In this document: piece by piece, positions 1 through 6,732 of the stretch
Position numbering within the stretch: position 1 is the first letter of the stretch
Layout of the letters: every line of letters starts with the position of its first letter
NCBI GenBank assembly: GCA_937892845.1
Contig: CALBGP010000011.1
Span: forward strand, 1-9,899
Reading direction: 5' to 3'
DNA length: 9,899 nucleotides
DNA from: an uncultured Eggerthellaceae bacterium
GTDB lineage: Bacteria > Actinomycetota > Coriobacteriia > Coriobacteriales > Eggerthellaceae
Position numbers and translations under genes: made by a program
Notes under the pieces: generated by a model
Database searches by the model: none
The model's input: only the letters and a program-made list of their open reading frames with translations
What the model was told of the DNA's origin: nothing

Positions 1-26
1 GCTGCGTGTACTGTGCATAGGACACT

Positions 27-50
27 TATCCAAAGCGGTCTAACACAACG
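27..50. repeat. Left copy of a 24-bp inverted repeat, probable IS or element end
   Basis: This 24-base stretch is the reverse complement of 9846-9869 except for one base (the G in AAGCGG against A in the other copy). Its core, read leftwards on the minus strand, is GTTGTGTTAGACC. Such imperfect matching at long distance is typical of insertion-sequence ends. If the boundary lies at TG...CA, an IS would extend left off the window and end near base 45-50. Bases 1-26 would then be the last part of that IS. No transposase is visible, so the family cannot be named. Confidence 0.7.
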
Positions 51-88
51 CATTTTTAGCCCACGATCAACCCATTGAAAGGAGCTCC

Positions 89-337
89 ATGGCTACACCG
101 ACCTGTGAAAAATGCGGGAGTTCAGAGTTCGTCATGATCGACGGCAAAAAGCATTGCGCGTATTGCCGCTCGCTCTACATAGGCGCAATCCAAGCCCCTC
201 AATCAACAATTTCTCTGAATGACGACGTAGAGCGTCTGCTCGCGCAATGTCGCCTCGATCCCACCAAGGCGCCAAAGCTTGCCAACCTAATCCTCGAGCT
301 AGACCCATTCAATCAGGAAGCACTTCGGTATCTGTAA
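89..337 (+). CDS. Small zinc-ribbon protein with TPR-like C-terminus
   Basis: This 82-aa protein has no assigned function. Residues 6-26 form a CxxC...CxxC zinc ribbon (CEKCGS at 6-11, CAYC at 23-26). After a short linker, the C-terminal half is helical and ends in LDPFNQEALRYL, which resembles the end of one TPR helix pair. The ATG start at 89 is supported by AAAGGAGC about 5 bases upstream. It is the first gene of an operon, with 20 bp to the YbjQ-like gene and then the SPFH gene. This suggests an adaptor or metal-structured accessory to those two proteins. No membrane segment or signal peptide is visible. A truncated larger zinc-ribbon/TPR protein is possible, but the good ribosome site and tidy spacing favour a real small gene. 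Confidence 0.8.
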   Translation: MATPTCEKCGSSEFVMIDGKKHCAYCRSLYIGAIQAPQSTISLNDDVERLLAQCRLDPTKAPKLANLILELDPFNQEALRYL

Positions 338-357
338 CCCGAAACGAGGAATCGCCA

Positions 358-1047
358 ATGAAAGTTAAAGACCTAGCGGCAGAGCTCAACACCACTCAGG
401 AATTTGTGGAAAACTACATTGCCACATCAACCCCTTACGACGTCGATTACAGATTACTCACCACAACCATTCCAGATGAATTCGTTCCTGACATCAAAAG
501 ACTTTTCCTCGAGACATTCTATCCCGAGGCGGCTGCTGAGGCTGCGGCGGCTGAAGCAGCGGCAGCGGCTAAGGCGGCAGAGGCTGAAGCGGCCGCAGCG
601 GCTAAGGCGGCAGAGGCTGAAGCGGCCGCAGCGGCTGAGACGGCCCGCATGCAGGAACAGAAACAAGCAAAACAAATGGCCATGGCCCAGATGCTCATAA
701 GCTCTGGATTCAACTTCGAAGGCTACCGCATCGTTAAGTACTCCGGCTACATCTCAGGCGATGACGCCATCCAGGTCGACCGCGGCACAGACGGTATTTT
801 CGGCGGAGCAACGGACGTAGGCGCCGAGCTGATGAGGTCCCTGACGGTCATCAGGCGCAACGCGCTCAATGAGCTGAAAGAGGCCGCGTACGCGCTGGGC
901 TGCAATGCGGTCATCGGCGTCGACTTCGACTATCTGACCCTTGACCCCGAAACAGCGAACTGGAACGGCGGAACCACCTACCAACCCTACATCTTCGGCG
1001 TTACAGCCAACGGAAACGCCGTGATAATCGAAAAGATCGAGGAGTAA
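358..1047 (+). CDS. YbjQ-fold (UPF0145/DUF74) protein with IF2-N-like head and Ala-rich linker
   Basis: The protein is 229 aa. Residues 1-51 (MKVKDLAAELNTT... to DIKRLF) resemble the small helical IF2-N-type domain. Residues 57-108 form a continuous Ala/Glu/Lys-rich helix built on an 11-residue repeat. Residues 116-229 match the YbjQ/DUF74 fold, including KEAAYALGCNAVIGVDF near 174-190 and a closing strand at 221-227. YbjQ proteins are small putative heavy-metal-binding or oligomeric beta-barrel proteins whose activity is poorly known. I chose ATG 358, preceded by GAGGA 8 bases upstream, because the reading frame open from 247 overlaps the previous gene in another frame. The gene lies 20 bp after the zinc-ribbon gene and 4 bp before the SPFH gene, so translational coupling is likely. 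The linker should act as a rigid spacer or coiled coil. The YbjQ call is firm and the IF2-N resemblance is moderate. Confidence 0.85.
   Translation: MKVKDLAAELNTTQEFVENYIATSTPYDVDYRLLTTTIPDEFVPDIKRLFLETFYPEAAAEAAAAEAAAAAKAAEAEAAAAAKAAEAEAAAAAETARMQEQKQAKQMAMAQMLISSGFNFEGYRIVKYSGYISGDDAIQVDRGTDGIFGGATDVGAELMRSLTVIRRNALNELKEAAYALGCNAVIGVDFDYLTLDPETANWNGGTTYQPYIFGVTANGNAVIIEKIEE
565..639 (+). repeat. Tandem 33-bp in-frame repeat coding the Ala-rich linker
   Basis: Bases 565-597 and 598-630 are identical 33-bp units, beginning GCGGCTAAGGCGGCAGAGG. A third partial copy starts at 631 (GCGGCTGAGA), and a degenerate related stretch precedes 565. Each unit encodes 11 residues (AAKAAEAEAAA), so gain or loss of a unit changes linker length without breaking the frame. 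Confidence 0.95.
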
Positions 1048-1051
1048 ATCC

Positions 1052-2230
1052 ATGGCATTCATACAAGCATTCACGGGAGGCCTCGGCGGCAGCTTCGCAG
1101 ACCAATGGAAAGACTTCTACACCGTTCCCTGCGGACTCGATGCCGGAGTCGCAACCTGCGCAGCCGTACGCTCCAGCGCAAATCAGGGGCGCAGTTCAAA
1201 CGACGAAGGGTCAGGCGGTGTCATCACCAACGGCTCCCTAATCCTCGTTCCCGAAGGATTCTCCTTGGTCACGCTCGAGAGCGGACGCATTACGGGATAT
1301 GTCGACCAGCCTGGCGGCTACCAATGGGTCTCGAACGACATCAACTCGCAATCGTTCTTCTCGGGCAACACGTTCTCCGATTCTGTGGTCAGGCAATCCT
1401 GGGAACGTTTCAAGTTCGGAGGCGAACCTGCAACAAGCCAGATTGCCTTGTTCGTTAACTTGAAGGAGATTCCCAACAACAAGTTCGGCACGCAAAGCCA
1501 GATTTACTGGGATGACGCCTACCTAAACACACAGGTCGGCGCAATTGCTCGCGGCACCTACACTCTCCGCATCACCGACCCCATTCTGTTCGTCAAGAGC
1601 TTTCTGCCCGCAGCGTTCTATTCCGCCTCTGCGCGACATTTCGACATGCACGACTTCGCGAACGACGCGGCCACCCAGCTGTTCACCGAGCTTGTCGGGT
1701 CACTCGCAACAGCCTTCAGCCTCTACGCAAATGACCCCGCAAAGCGCAATCGCATCACTAGCATCCAGGGCGACAGCGTGGGCTTCGCACAGTCTCTCGC
1801 AGCCGCAGTCGAGACCGCATACCGCTGGCGACAGGACCGGGGTATCGAAATTGTCAACGCATCGATTACAGCAATCGACTACGACGACGACACCAAGCAG
1901 CTCATTTCCAAGGTAAAACAGGCCGATGCCCTTATGGGTGCGCGCGGCAATGCGAACCTCCAGGCCTCTTTCGCCGAAGGTCTTCAATCCGCAGGGGCAA
2001 ACCCCGATGGCGGTGCGCTCGGCATGGGGTTCATGGGCATGGGTATGCAATACGCCGGAGGCGCCGTTGGCGCAATGCAGCAGCCCGTCCAGGCGACACC
2101 GACGCAAACCTCGACTCCGTCGGCAGAAGACCCCTACGAAAAACTGACAAAGCTCAAGGGCCTCTGCGATGCGGGCGTAATTTCGCAAGCTGAATTTGAT
2201 GCTGCGAAGGCTAAGCTGTTAGACCTGTAA
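1052..2230 (+). CDS. SPFH/band-7 domain protein with C-terminal SHOCT (COG4260/YdjI-like)
   Basis: This 392-aa protein lacks an obvious transmembrane segment. Residues 1-300 follow the COG4260 'virion core/stomatin-like' pattern. It opens with GGSFADQWKDFY, continues with NGSLILVPEG near 60-69 and the WERFKFGGEP motif near 117-126, then FVNLKEI and KFGT near 134-146, and ends in a long helix. Residues 320-343 are Gly/Met-rich, 344-358 are Pro/Thr/Gln-rich, and 360-391 form a SHOCT domain (PYEKLTKLKGLCDAGVIS...). Related SPFH proteins form ring-like scaffolds at membranes, and B. subtilis YdjI is recruited to the membrane by partner proteins. SHOCT domains are small multimerising modules. The start follows GAGGAG, which overlaps the end of the YbjQ gene 4 bp away. 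A membrane-associated scaffold working with the two upstream proteins is the likeliest role. Partners are inferred from context. Confidence 0.88.
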   Translation: MAFIQAFTGGLGGSFADQWKDFYTVPCGLDAGVATCAAVRSSANQGRSSNDEGSGGVITNGSLILVPEGFSLVTLESGRITGYVDQPGGYQWVSNDINSQSFFSGNTFSDSVVRQSWERFKFGGEPATSQIALFVNLKEIPNNKFGTQSQIYWDDAYLNTQVGAIARGTYTLRITDPILFVKSFLPAAFYSASARHFDMHDFANDAATQLFTELVGSLATAFSLYANDPAKRNRITSIQGDSVGFAQSLAAAVETAYRWRQDRGIEIVNASITAIDYDDDTKQLISKVKQADALMGARGNANLQASFAEGLQSAGANPDGGALGMGFMGMGMQYAGGAVGAMQQPVQATPTQTSTPSAEDPYEKLTKLKGLCDAGVISQAEFDAAKAKLLDL

Positions 2231-2261
2231 CTAAACCCTACACCATCCTGAGGTCAACACG

Positions 2262-2287
2262 AGCGAGCCGACTTCGGTCGGCTCGCT
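2262..2287 (+). terminator. Perfect 11-bp hairpin with UUCG loop after the SPFH operon
   Basis: AGCGAGCCGAC at 2262-2272 pairs perfectly with GTCGGCTCGCT at 2277-2287 around a TTCG loop closed by C-G, the very stable UUCG tetraloop type. It lies 32 bp after the SPFH stop. The plus-strand tail is only mildly T-rich (TCTATC), so termination could be weak or factor-assisted. It may also stop minus-strand transcripts of the convergent gene ending at 2371. Confidence 0.75.
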
Positions 2288-2370
2288 TCTATCGCAGGTC
2301 CAACACGCATCGCTTCCGCTGAAAACGTCCATGACCAACCGCATGGCTACACCCCGAACGCGGAATGAAA

Positions 2371-3996
2371 TCACTCACCCTTGCATCCGCTCAATTCAAG
2401 ATATTGACCATTAGATACGTAAACATAGTTTTGACCCTCAAAAATATCATTCTGAATAATGTTTGGATCAGGGTTAGAGCTATCTAGCAATGCGTAATAC
2501 CCATGTCCTCCTTGATTGGCCGCCAGCCCGTATTCACCAGGTTCAATATCGAAGCCAACTTTGAAAACACCCTCAGCCTCACCCCAATCGACGCGAGGCT
2601 CGACATCCTTCACATCCATGAAGCTGGCATCTGACACCTCTAGAACCTGACCGTCATAAACTGTTACATATGCACGGCCGCTGAATATATTGTTCCCAAC
2701 AATATATTCCTTGTCGATATCGGAATACACGCAGAAGTAAGCTTGGGACGAGGACATGATTGCGTACTCACCGGCAGGAAGATCAGTCCCTACCTTATAT
2801 GTTCCCGAAAAGTACTTCTTCGGCTCCTCCTTCCAAGTTGCATTAACCGTCAAATCGGAGGTAACAGCGGAGAAATCAGCATCCCAGCCAGCAAAGCTAT
2901 ATCCGTAGCGATGCGGATCGGACGGCTTCTCCGCCGACTCCCCATCCTTCACCTCTACCGCCGCGAGGGTCCTCCCCCGCCCGTCCGTAAACGTAACCGT
3001 CCACATTTTGCCCATCTGGGCAACAAAGGTGACATCTCCCGTGATTCCGCTCGCAGTGTATTTCTCTTTCGACTTCTCGATGGAAACAGACGAGTCGCTG
3101 CATGTCCAGCCCATCACCGTCAAAGAGCTTCCCGCGAATTCAGAAGGCAAGTCCGCAGTAGCGCCGTCGCCGAAATCCAACACCGTCATATCCCCGAGCA
3201 CCTTTCCCTGCTCATCTTCAAAGGTCAAGACGCAGTTCACTACCGAAATCGAAACCTCATCAGCAACCTGTTTCAAGGTCGCCATCAAAGAGCCATCGGA
3301 ACCTGCAGGCGCCAAAGCTATAACACCGCCGTAAGAATCACCGTAGAGCACAACGGTTACATAGCCCTGGAATGTAACGCCATCAATAACCTGCTCCACT
3401 TCGTAGCGTTCCGCAATGCACCCATCGATTTCAGCATCGGCAATATCCTTAACCTTCATGTCGCCCATGTCGAACACCGCCCGTAAAAGGACGCGCTTTT
3501 CAGAATCAGACTTGGAAGCCGTATCAGGCCCAATCGTATCCGAAAAAACGTAGATCAGGCTTTCATTTGTCGGATAGATATACTTGCCGTCAGATGCATT
3601 GGTGATTTTCCAGCCATGATCACATTTCACCACCATGCCATTCACGTTAATACGGGCATTAAGAGTCTGGGGCGGGGTTGCAATGCCCGAAACAACAAAC
3701 CCGATGAGAACCACCATCGCCAAGACGGCCCCAACGATGCCAATCACGCCCCACGGGATTTTCTTCTCAGGTGAAGCACTCGGGGGCGTAGGCTGGTCAA
3801 ACCGATTACCCGACAGCATCTCCCCGTTCACAGCATGCATTTCAGGATGCACTTCACATTCAGCAAAGGCCTGCGCTGCAGCCGAATCAAAAACACATCC
3901 CTGCTCATCGCCGTCATGCTCCTTCAATGAAACCCCACAGCTAGTGCAGTAGTTCATATCCAAATCGACCTCAGCATTGCATGATGGACACAGCAT
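2371..3996 (-). CDS. Zinc-ribbon, single-TM protein with InlB-like beta domain and duplicated C-terminal module
   Basis: The protein is 541 aa. The N-terminus carries a zinc ribbon (CPSC at 3-6, CTSC at 17-20). An acidic, Pro-containing linker follows, then a hydrophobic transmembrane helix at about 81-106 preceded by EKK, which predicts an outside C-terminus. Residues 107-250 are an unrecognised exported region. Residues 254-328 look like a divergent beta-repeat. Residues 333-388 match the InlB B-repeat/Flg_new type (TVTFTDGRG..., GYSFAGWD, DLTVNATW). Two homologous modules end the protein: 396-462 (GTYKVGTDLPAGEY) and 475-537 (GVFKVGFDIEPGEY). The start is ATG at 3996, with AAGGGGAGC just upstream. 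The gene converges on the SPFH operon. Zn-ribbon/TM proteins of this layout are common in Gram-positives and little studied. An envelope sensor or surface binding protein is plausible but unproven. Confidence 0.85.
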   Translation of the reverse strand: MLCPSCNAEVDLDMNYCTSCGVSLKEHDGDEQGCVFDSAAAQAFAECEVHPEMHAVNGEMLSGNRFDQPTPPSASPEKKIPWGVIGIVGAVLAMVVLIGFVVSGIATPPQTLNARINVNGMVVKCDHGWKITNASDGKYIYPTNESLIYVFSDTIGPDTASKSDSEKRVLLRAVFDMGDMKVKDIADAEIDGCIAERYEVEQVIDGVTFQGYVTVVLYGDSYGGVIALAPAGSDGSLMATLKQVADEVSISVVNCVLTFEDEQGKVLGDMTVLDFGDGATADLPSEFAGSSLTVMGWTCSDSSVSIEKSKEKYTASGITGDVTFVAQMGKMWTVTFTDGRGRTLAAVEVKDGESAEKPSDPHRYGYSFAGWDADFSAVTSDLTVNATWKEEPKKYFSGTYKVGTDLPAGEYAIMSSSQAYFCVYSDIDKEYIVGNNIFSGRAYVTVYDGQVLEVSDASFMDVKDVEPRVDWGEAEGVFKVGFDIEPGEYGLAANQGGHGYYALLDSSNPDPNIIQNDIFEGQNYVYVSNGQYLELSGCKGE

Positions 3997-4159
3997 CGCC
4001 AGCTCCCCTTCCGTAGATGCAAATCGCTATAATCCCATACTAGCCCAACCTGGCACCGAATTCGTCCAGAGAAAACGTTGCACCTGGTCGTTAATATTAC
4101 GAGTACCATAATTAGGACAGCTGCCGACGGTAGCAATCGCAAGAAAAGCCGTTATCTCC
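3997..4159. other. Intergenic region upstream of the zinc-ribbon/TM gene
   Basis: This stretch carries the leader and presumably the promoter of the minus-strand gene starting at 3996. AT-rich patches lie at 4024-4036 (read on the minus strand as GGGATTATAGCG) and 4090-4115. I see no well-spaced -35/-10 pair on either strand and no small gene with a ribosome site. Confidence 0.4.
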
Positions 4160-4205
4160 TTGGCATTGCCGAGCCAAGGAGATAAGAATCGCCGCGATAA
4201 CGGCT
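4147..4205. repeat. Nested inverted repeats (13-bp hairpin and alternative 10-bp pairing)
   Basis: TTATCTCCTTGGC at 4152-4164 pairs perfectly with GCCAAGGAGATAA at 4173-4185 across an 8-base loop. The outer sequence AGCCGTTATC at 4147-4156 is also the reverse complement of GATAACGGCT at 4196-4205, so the two pairings share 4152-4156 and are partly exclusive. Read on the minus strand, the first stem is followed by CGGCTTTTCTT, so it could act as a terminator in that direction. It may instead be debris of a rearrangement next to the broken EcsC gene. Confidence 0.7.
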
Positions 4206-4486
4206 CCGCTCGACGGCGCCCCAAGGTCAGTCGCTCCATCGATGGGCTCGTCAGCGACTACGCCGTCATCACCGACGTCGTCAAGCAAACCGGCATCAAG
4301 ATCGGCGAGAAGACGCTCACGACCGCCCTGAAGAAGCTCCCTGGCAACGTGCTCATCAAGATCAACCAACGCATCGGGTTCCGCCTTCTTACGAAATTCG
4401 GCGAAAAGGGCGCGATTAATCTCGCCAGACTTCCAGTTCACGCATATCACGCCCTCGATCGGATAACCCCGTTACTTTCTTGCTGA
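4160..4486 (+). pseudogene. C-terminal fragment of an EcsC-family gene
   Basis: The open frame lacks any ATG and has no ribosome site; its only start would be a TTG inside a hairpin. From about 4220 to 4430 it encodes a stretch resembling the C-terminal part of EcsC-family proteins. This includes DVVKQTGIKIGEKTL followed by a region with LPGNVLIKINQRIGFRLL and TKFGEKGAINLARLPV. Intact relatives are, from memory, over 200 aa and continue after this motif with a Gly-rich membrane-like segment (VVGG type), which is absent. Here the frame runs into unrelated residues and stops at 4486. Both ends are therefore missing and the fragment is probably non-functional. EcsC-type proteins are membrane-associated and of unknown biochemistry. 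A short active peptide cannot be excluded. The family call rests on remembered motif patterns. Confidence 0.55.
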
Positions 4487-4495
4487 TATCGGCAA
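4480..4495. promoter_or_regulatory. Imperfect palindrome TTGCTGATATCGGCAA, candidate operator
   Basis: The 16-mer is symmetrical at 7 of 8 base pairs and equals two half-sites of the form TTGCYGATA in opposite orientation, at 4480-4488 and 4495-4487. It lies 61-76 bp upstream of the Fic start, in the AT-rich region where its promoter should be. The DNA-binding N-terminus of the Fic protein makes autoregulation a natural guess. Confidence 0.5.
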
Positions 4496-4532
4496 TATAA
4501 CTAAAGTCTATTACAATAACCCTGTCAGGTTT

Positions 4533-4541
4533 TTGCCGATA
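4533..4541 (+). promoter_or_regulatory. Third TTGCCGATA half-site abutting the Fic Shine-Dalgarno
   Basis: This 9-mer is identical to the minus-strand half of the palindrome at 4487-4495. The pair forms a 9-bp inverted repeat separated by 37 bp of AT-rich DNA. Its last base is the first A of the strong Shine-Dalgarno AAGGAGG (4541-4547). A protein bound here, or an RNA stem between the two arms, would hinder transcription or translation of the Fic gene. Confidence 0.5.
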
Positions 4542-4556
4542 AGGAGGTGGAGCCCG

Positions 4557-5456
4557 ATGGGATTTCTTTCCGTCGCCGAGATTGCAAAGCTATGGGGCGT
4601 ATCCGAAAGGAGCGTCCGCAACTACTGCGCCCAGGGCCGCGTGCCAGGCGCCTTCCTTACGGGGAAAACGTGGAATATCCCGGAAGGAGCGGCGAAGCCC
4701 GAACGGTCGAACGCGAAACCTTCCGCCACCACCCCCCTGCTCAAGCGCCTGCGAGAGGAGAAGGCCTCTGGAACAAAAGGCGGAATCTACCACAAAATCC
4801 AAATCGAGCTCACCTACAACTCCAACCACATCGAAGGAAGCAGGCTGTCTCTCGATCAGACAAGGCTCATCTTCGAAACGGCAACCGTCGGCATCGAAGG
4901 CGAACCCATCCGAGTCGACGACATCATAGAAACCCAGAACCACTTCCGTGCCATCGACTACATCATCGACCACGCGCAGGAACCCCTGTCCGAAGGGATG
5001 ATCAAAGAACTGCACCGCATACTCAAGGCAAGCACCACCGACTCCACGAGGGATTGGTTCGCCGTCGGCGACTACAAGCGCCTGCCGAACGAAGTGGGCG
5101 GACGGCAGACGACCCTGCCCGAAAACGTCAGCAAAGAGGTCAAGGGCCTTCTGCGCGACTACGACCCCCGCACAATGCACCCTCTCGACGACATTCTCGG
5201 CTTCCACGTAGCCTTCGAGCGAATCCATCCCTTCCAGGACGGAAATGGCCGCGTAGGCAGGCTCATTATGTTCAAGGAGTGCCTTGCCGGCAGCGAGGTT
5301 CCCTTCATCATCACCGACGACATGAAGGCCTTCTATTATCGTGGCCTTGCGGAATGGGACCGCGAAAAGGGCTTTCTTGCAGACACCTGCCTTGCAGCGC
5401 AGGACAGATTCAAGGCCATGCTCGACTATTTCCGAATCGCATACCACGGCAACTGA
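4557..5456 (+). CDS. HTH-Fic protein, predicted class II self-inhibited AMPylase
   Basis: The protein is 299 aa. Residues 1-45 form a MerR/excisionase-like helix-turn-helix (SVAEIAKLWGVSERSVRNYC, then GRVPGAF, TWNIPE). Residues 75-295 are a Fic domain with the catalytic motif HPFQDGNGRVGR at 224-235 (His224, Asp228, Asn230, Arg232). They also carry the N-terminal inhibitory motif SNHIEG at 89-94, fitting (S/T)xxxE(G/N) with Glu93 as the blocking residue. Fic enzymes transfer AMP or other nucleotides to hydroxyl side chains of target proteins, and class II proteins hold the inhibitor helix in the same chain. No separate antitoxin gene is adjacent. I chose ATG 4557, nine bases after a full AAGGAGG; the alternative TTG at 4533 lies inside a regulatory repeat. 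All key residues are present, so the enzyme should be active. The target is unknown. Confidence 0.93.
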   Translation: MGFLSVAEIAKLWGVSERSVRNYCAQGRVPGAFLTGKTWNIPEGAAKPERSNAKPSATTPLLKRLREEKASGTKGGIYHKIQIELTYNSNHIEGSRLSLDQTRLIFETATVGIEGEPIRVDDIIETQNHFRAIDYIIDHAQEPLSEGMIKELHRILKASTTDSTRDWFAVGDYKRLPNEVGGRQTTLPENVSKEVKGLLRDYDPRTMHPLDDILGFHVAFERIHPFQDGNGRVGRLIMFKECLAGSEVPFIITDDMKAFYYRGLAEWDREKGFLADTCLAAQDRFKAMLDYFRIAYHGN

Positions 5457-5556
5457 CGAACGATACTGTCCACTCCGGTGTACGCATATTCACAAAGCGC
5501 CTTCTAGAATGATTTCAACCATAACCTATACAGGAAGCCATCGGAAAGAAGGCCAT

Positions 5557-6732
5557 ATGCGATTTCGTTGCCCATGCGGAAACACGATAACGAACACAAC
5601 GGACTGCCTGCCCTACGTCGCCCATGTCGTGGCCGATGTCGACATCGAGAGCTACTGGGAAGCTTGGGAGCGAACGGGGCGGGGTCAATCCCTAGGAGTC
5701 CTGTTGCACCCAATGGACTACGAGCAGATCATCTACCAATGCGAAGAATGCGGGCGTCTGTTCTTCGACGACCCCGAAGACCCCCGCAAATTCATTTCCT
5801 TTGCACCGGAAGGCAAAAACTCCATGGTGACCGGCCCAATAGAGGGCGAAAGATGGAAAGGCTACATCTACGGGTATAGCGATCTCGGGATGGAGCGATC
5901 GACCGGGTTCTGCTATACGACCTGGAACAACGGGACGTCTTGCGAGAACCATTCGTTTGACACCTTCGAAGAGATGAAAGATTATTTCGACGAGAAAGTC
6001 GCGGAACTCAAGCAGCGAGAACTCCTTCGCGCAGCCTGGATCAACAAAGACGGGGAGACAGTATTCCGCTGGAACCTAGAGGACGATCTTCCGATCCAGG
6101 AAAAAGTCGAAGTGTATCTGACCGACGAAGAAGCCCTGGCCATGGCCAAATTCAAGGCGGCGCACAAGGACTGCCATCATAAATTTCCCAAAGGGTCCAA
6201 AGGATGGGATTTTTCCTACGAAGTGCTTCCCGGGATCTGCGGCGCCTACGACAGGGACCTCAGGATCACCTGTCTGAGATGCGGGACCTCCCTTGAATCC
6301 GTAGACGGCAAAATACTGCTACGAGACAACGTCAACGATGCATCCGCCAGTGCTTTCGAAGGGGCCATCCTCGACCTCATCCATGAACGAGGCAGCAGAG
6401 ACGCAAGGGTCGAAACCATCAATCTTCCCGGACGACACCACGAAATAGCAGAGGCAATAGGCTACGTTTGCGGCCTAGCTGATGCGGCGCAAATCCTCGA
6501 CCCCGACACCCCGATTGCGGAAATAGCCCAAAGAACGTTCTCCAAACTACTGAACGACGAATCCATCCTCACCAACACCGAGATAAGAAACCTGATCCGG
6601 CGCTCATGCGACCCCGACTGCTTCGATTGGGTTATCGAAGATGGCCTGGAATGCCTGAAAGATGTGCTCAGGGACCAATATCCAAACATCGCTCCGAACT
6701 GGATAGACGAACCGAAAAAAGAGCGCTCGTAG
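5557..6732 (+). CDS. Hypothetical 391-aa zinc-ribbon protein between Fic and GmrSD-like genes
   Basis: I do not recognise the family. The N-terminus has a split ribbon: CPCG at 5-8 and CEECG at 62-66, with a conserved-looking TTDCLPY between. A second metal-site candidate combines C206/H207/H208 with CLRCG at 239-243. Residues 100-200 are mixed alpha/beta with an acidic helix (FEEMKDYFDEKV, near 137-148). The C-terminal third (about 265-375) is helical. There is no signal peptide or membrane segment, so it should be cytosolic. I chose ATG 5557, which puts the Cys motif at the start and has AGAAGG four bases upstream. An in-frame ATG at 5509 lacks a ribosome site, and the longer frame overlaps the Fic gene. 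It lies 100 bp after Fic and 213 bp before the nuclease gene. It could be a partner of either, but sequence alone does not show a function. Confidence 0.8.
   Translation: MRFRCPCGNTITNTTDCLPYVAHVVADVDIESYWEAWERTGRGQSLGVLLHPMDYEQIIYQCEECGRLFFDDPEDPRKFISFAPEGKNSMVTGPIEGERWKGYIYGYSDLGMERSTGFCYTTWNNGTSCENHSFDTFEEMKDYFDEKVAELKQRELLRAAWINKDGETVFRWNLEDDLPIQEKVEVYLTDEEALAMAKFKAAHKDCHHKFPKGSKGWDFSYEVLPGICGAYDRDLRITCLRCGTSLESVDGKILLRDNVNDASASAFEGAILDLIHERGSRDARVETINLPGRHHEIAEAIGYVCGLADAAQILDPDTPIAEIAQRTFSKLLNDESILTNTEIRNLIRRSCDPDCFDWVIEDGLECLKDVLRDQYPNIAPNWIDEPKKERS

Noticed and set aside
247..357. Upstream extension of the YbjQ-like gene
   Set aside because: The extension overlaps the zinc-ribbon gene in another frame. 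ATG 358 has a proper ribosome site and begins the recognised head domain.
519..713. Ala/Ser-rich minus-strand frame, and an Arg/Leu-rich frame at 404-700
   Set aside because: Both are by-products of reading the 33-bp tandem repeat in other frames.
2743..3486. 247-aa plus-strand open frame
   Set aside because: It is a shadow of the zinc-ribbon/TM gene, with Arg-rich composition and no start signal.
4590..5447. 285-aa minus-strand open frame
   Set aside because: It lies entirely antisense to the Fic gene, whose catalytic and inhibitory motifs prove the coding strand. It is a mirror of codon bias, with no ribosome site or motif.
4547..5512. 321-aa plus-strand open frame overlapping Fic
   Set aside because: It is rich in Arg/Pro/His, as expected of an out-of-phase GC-rich frame, and shows no domain pattern.
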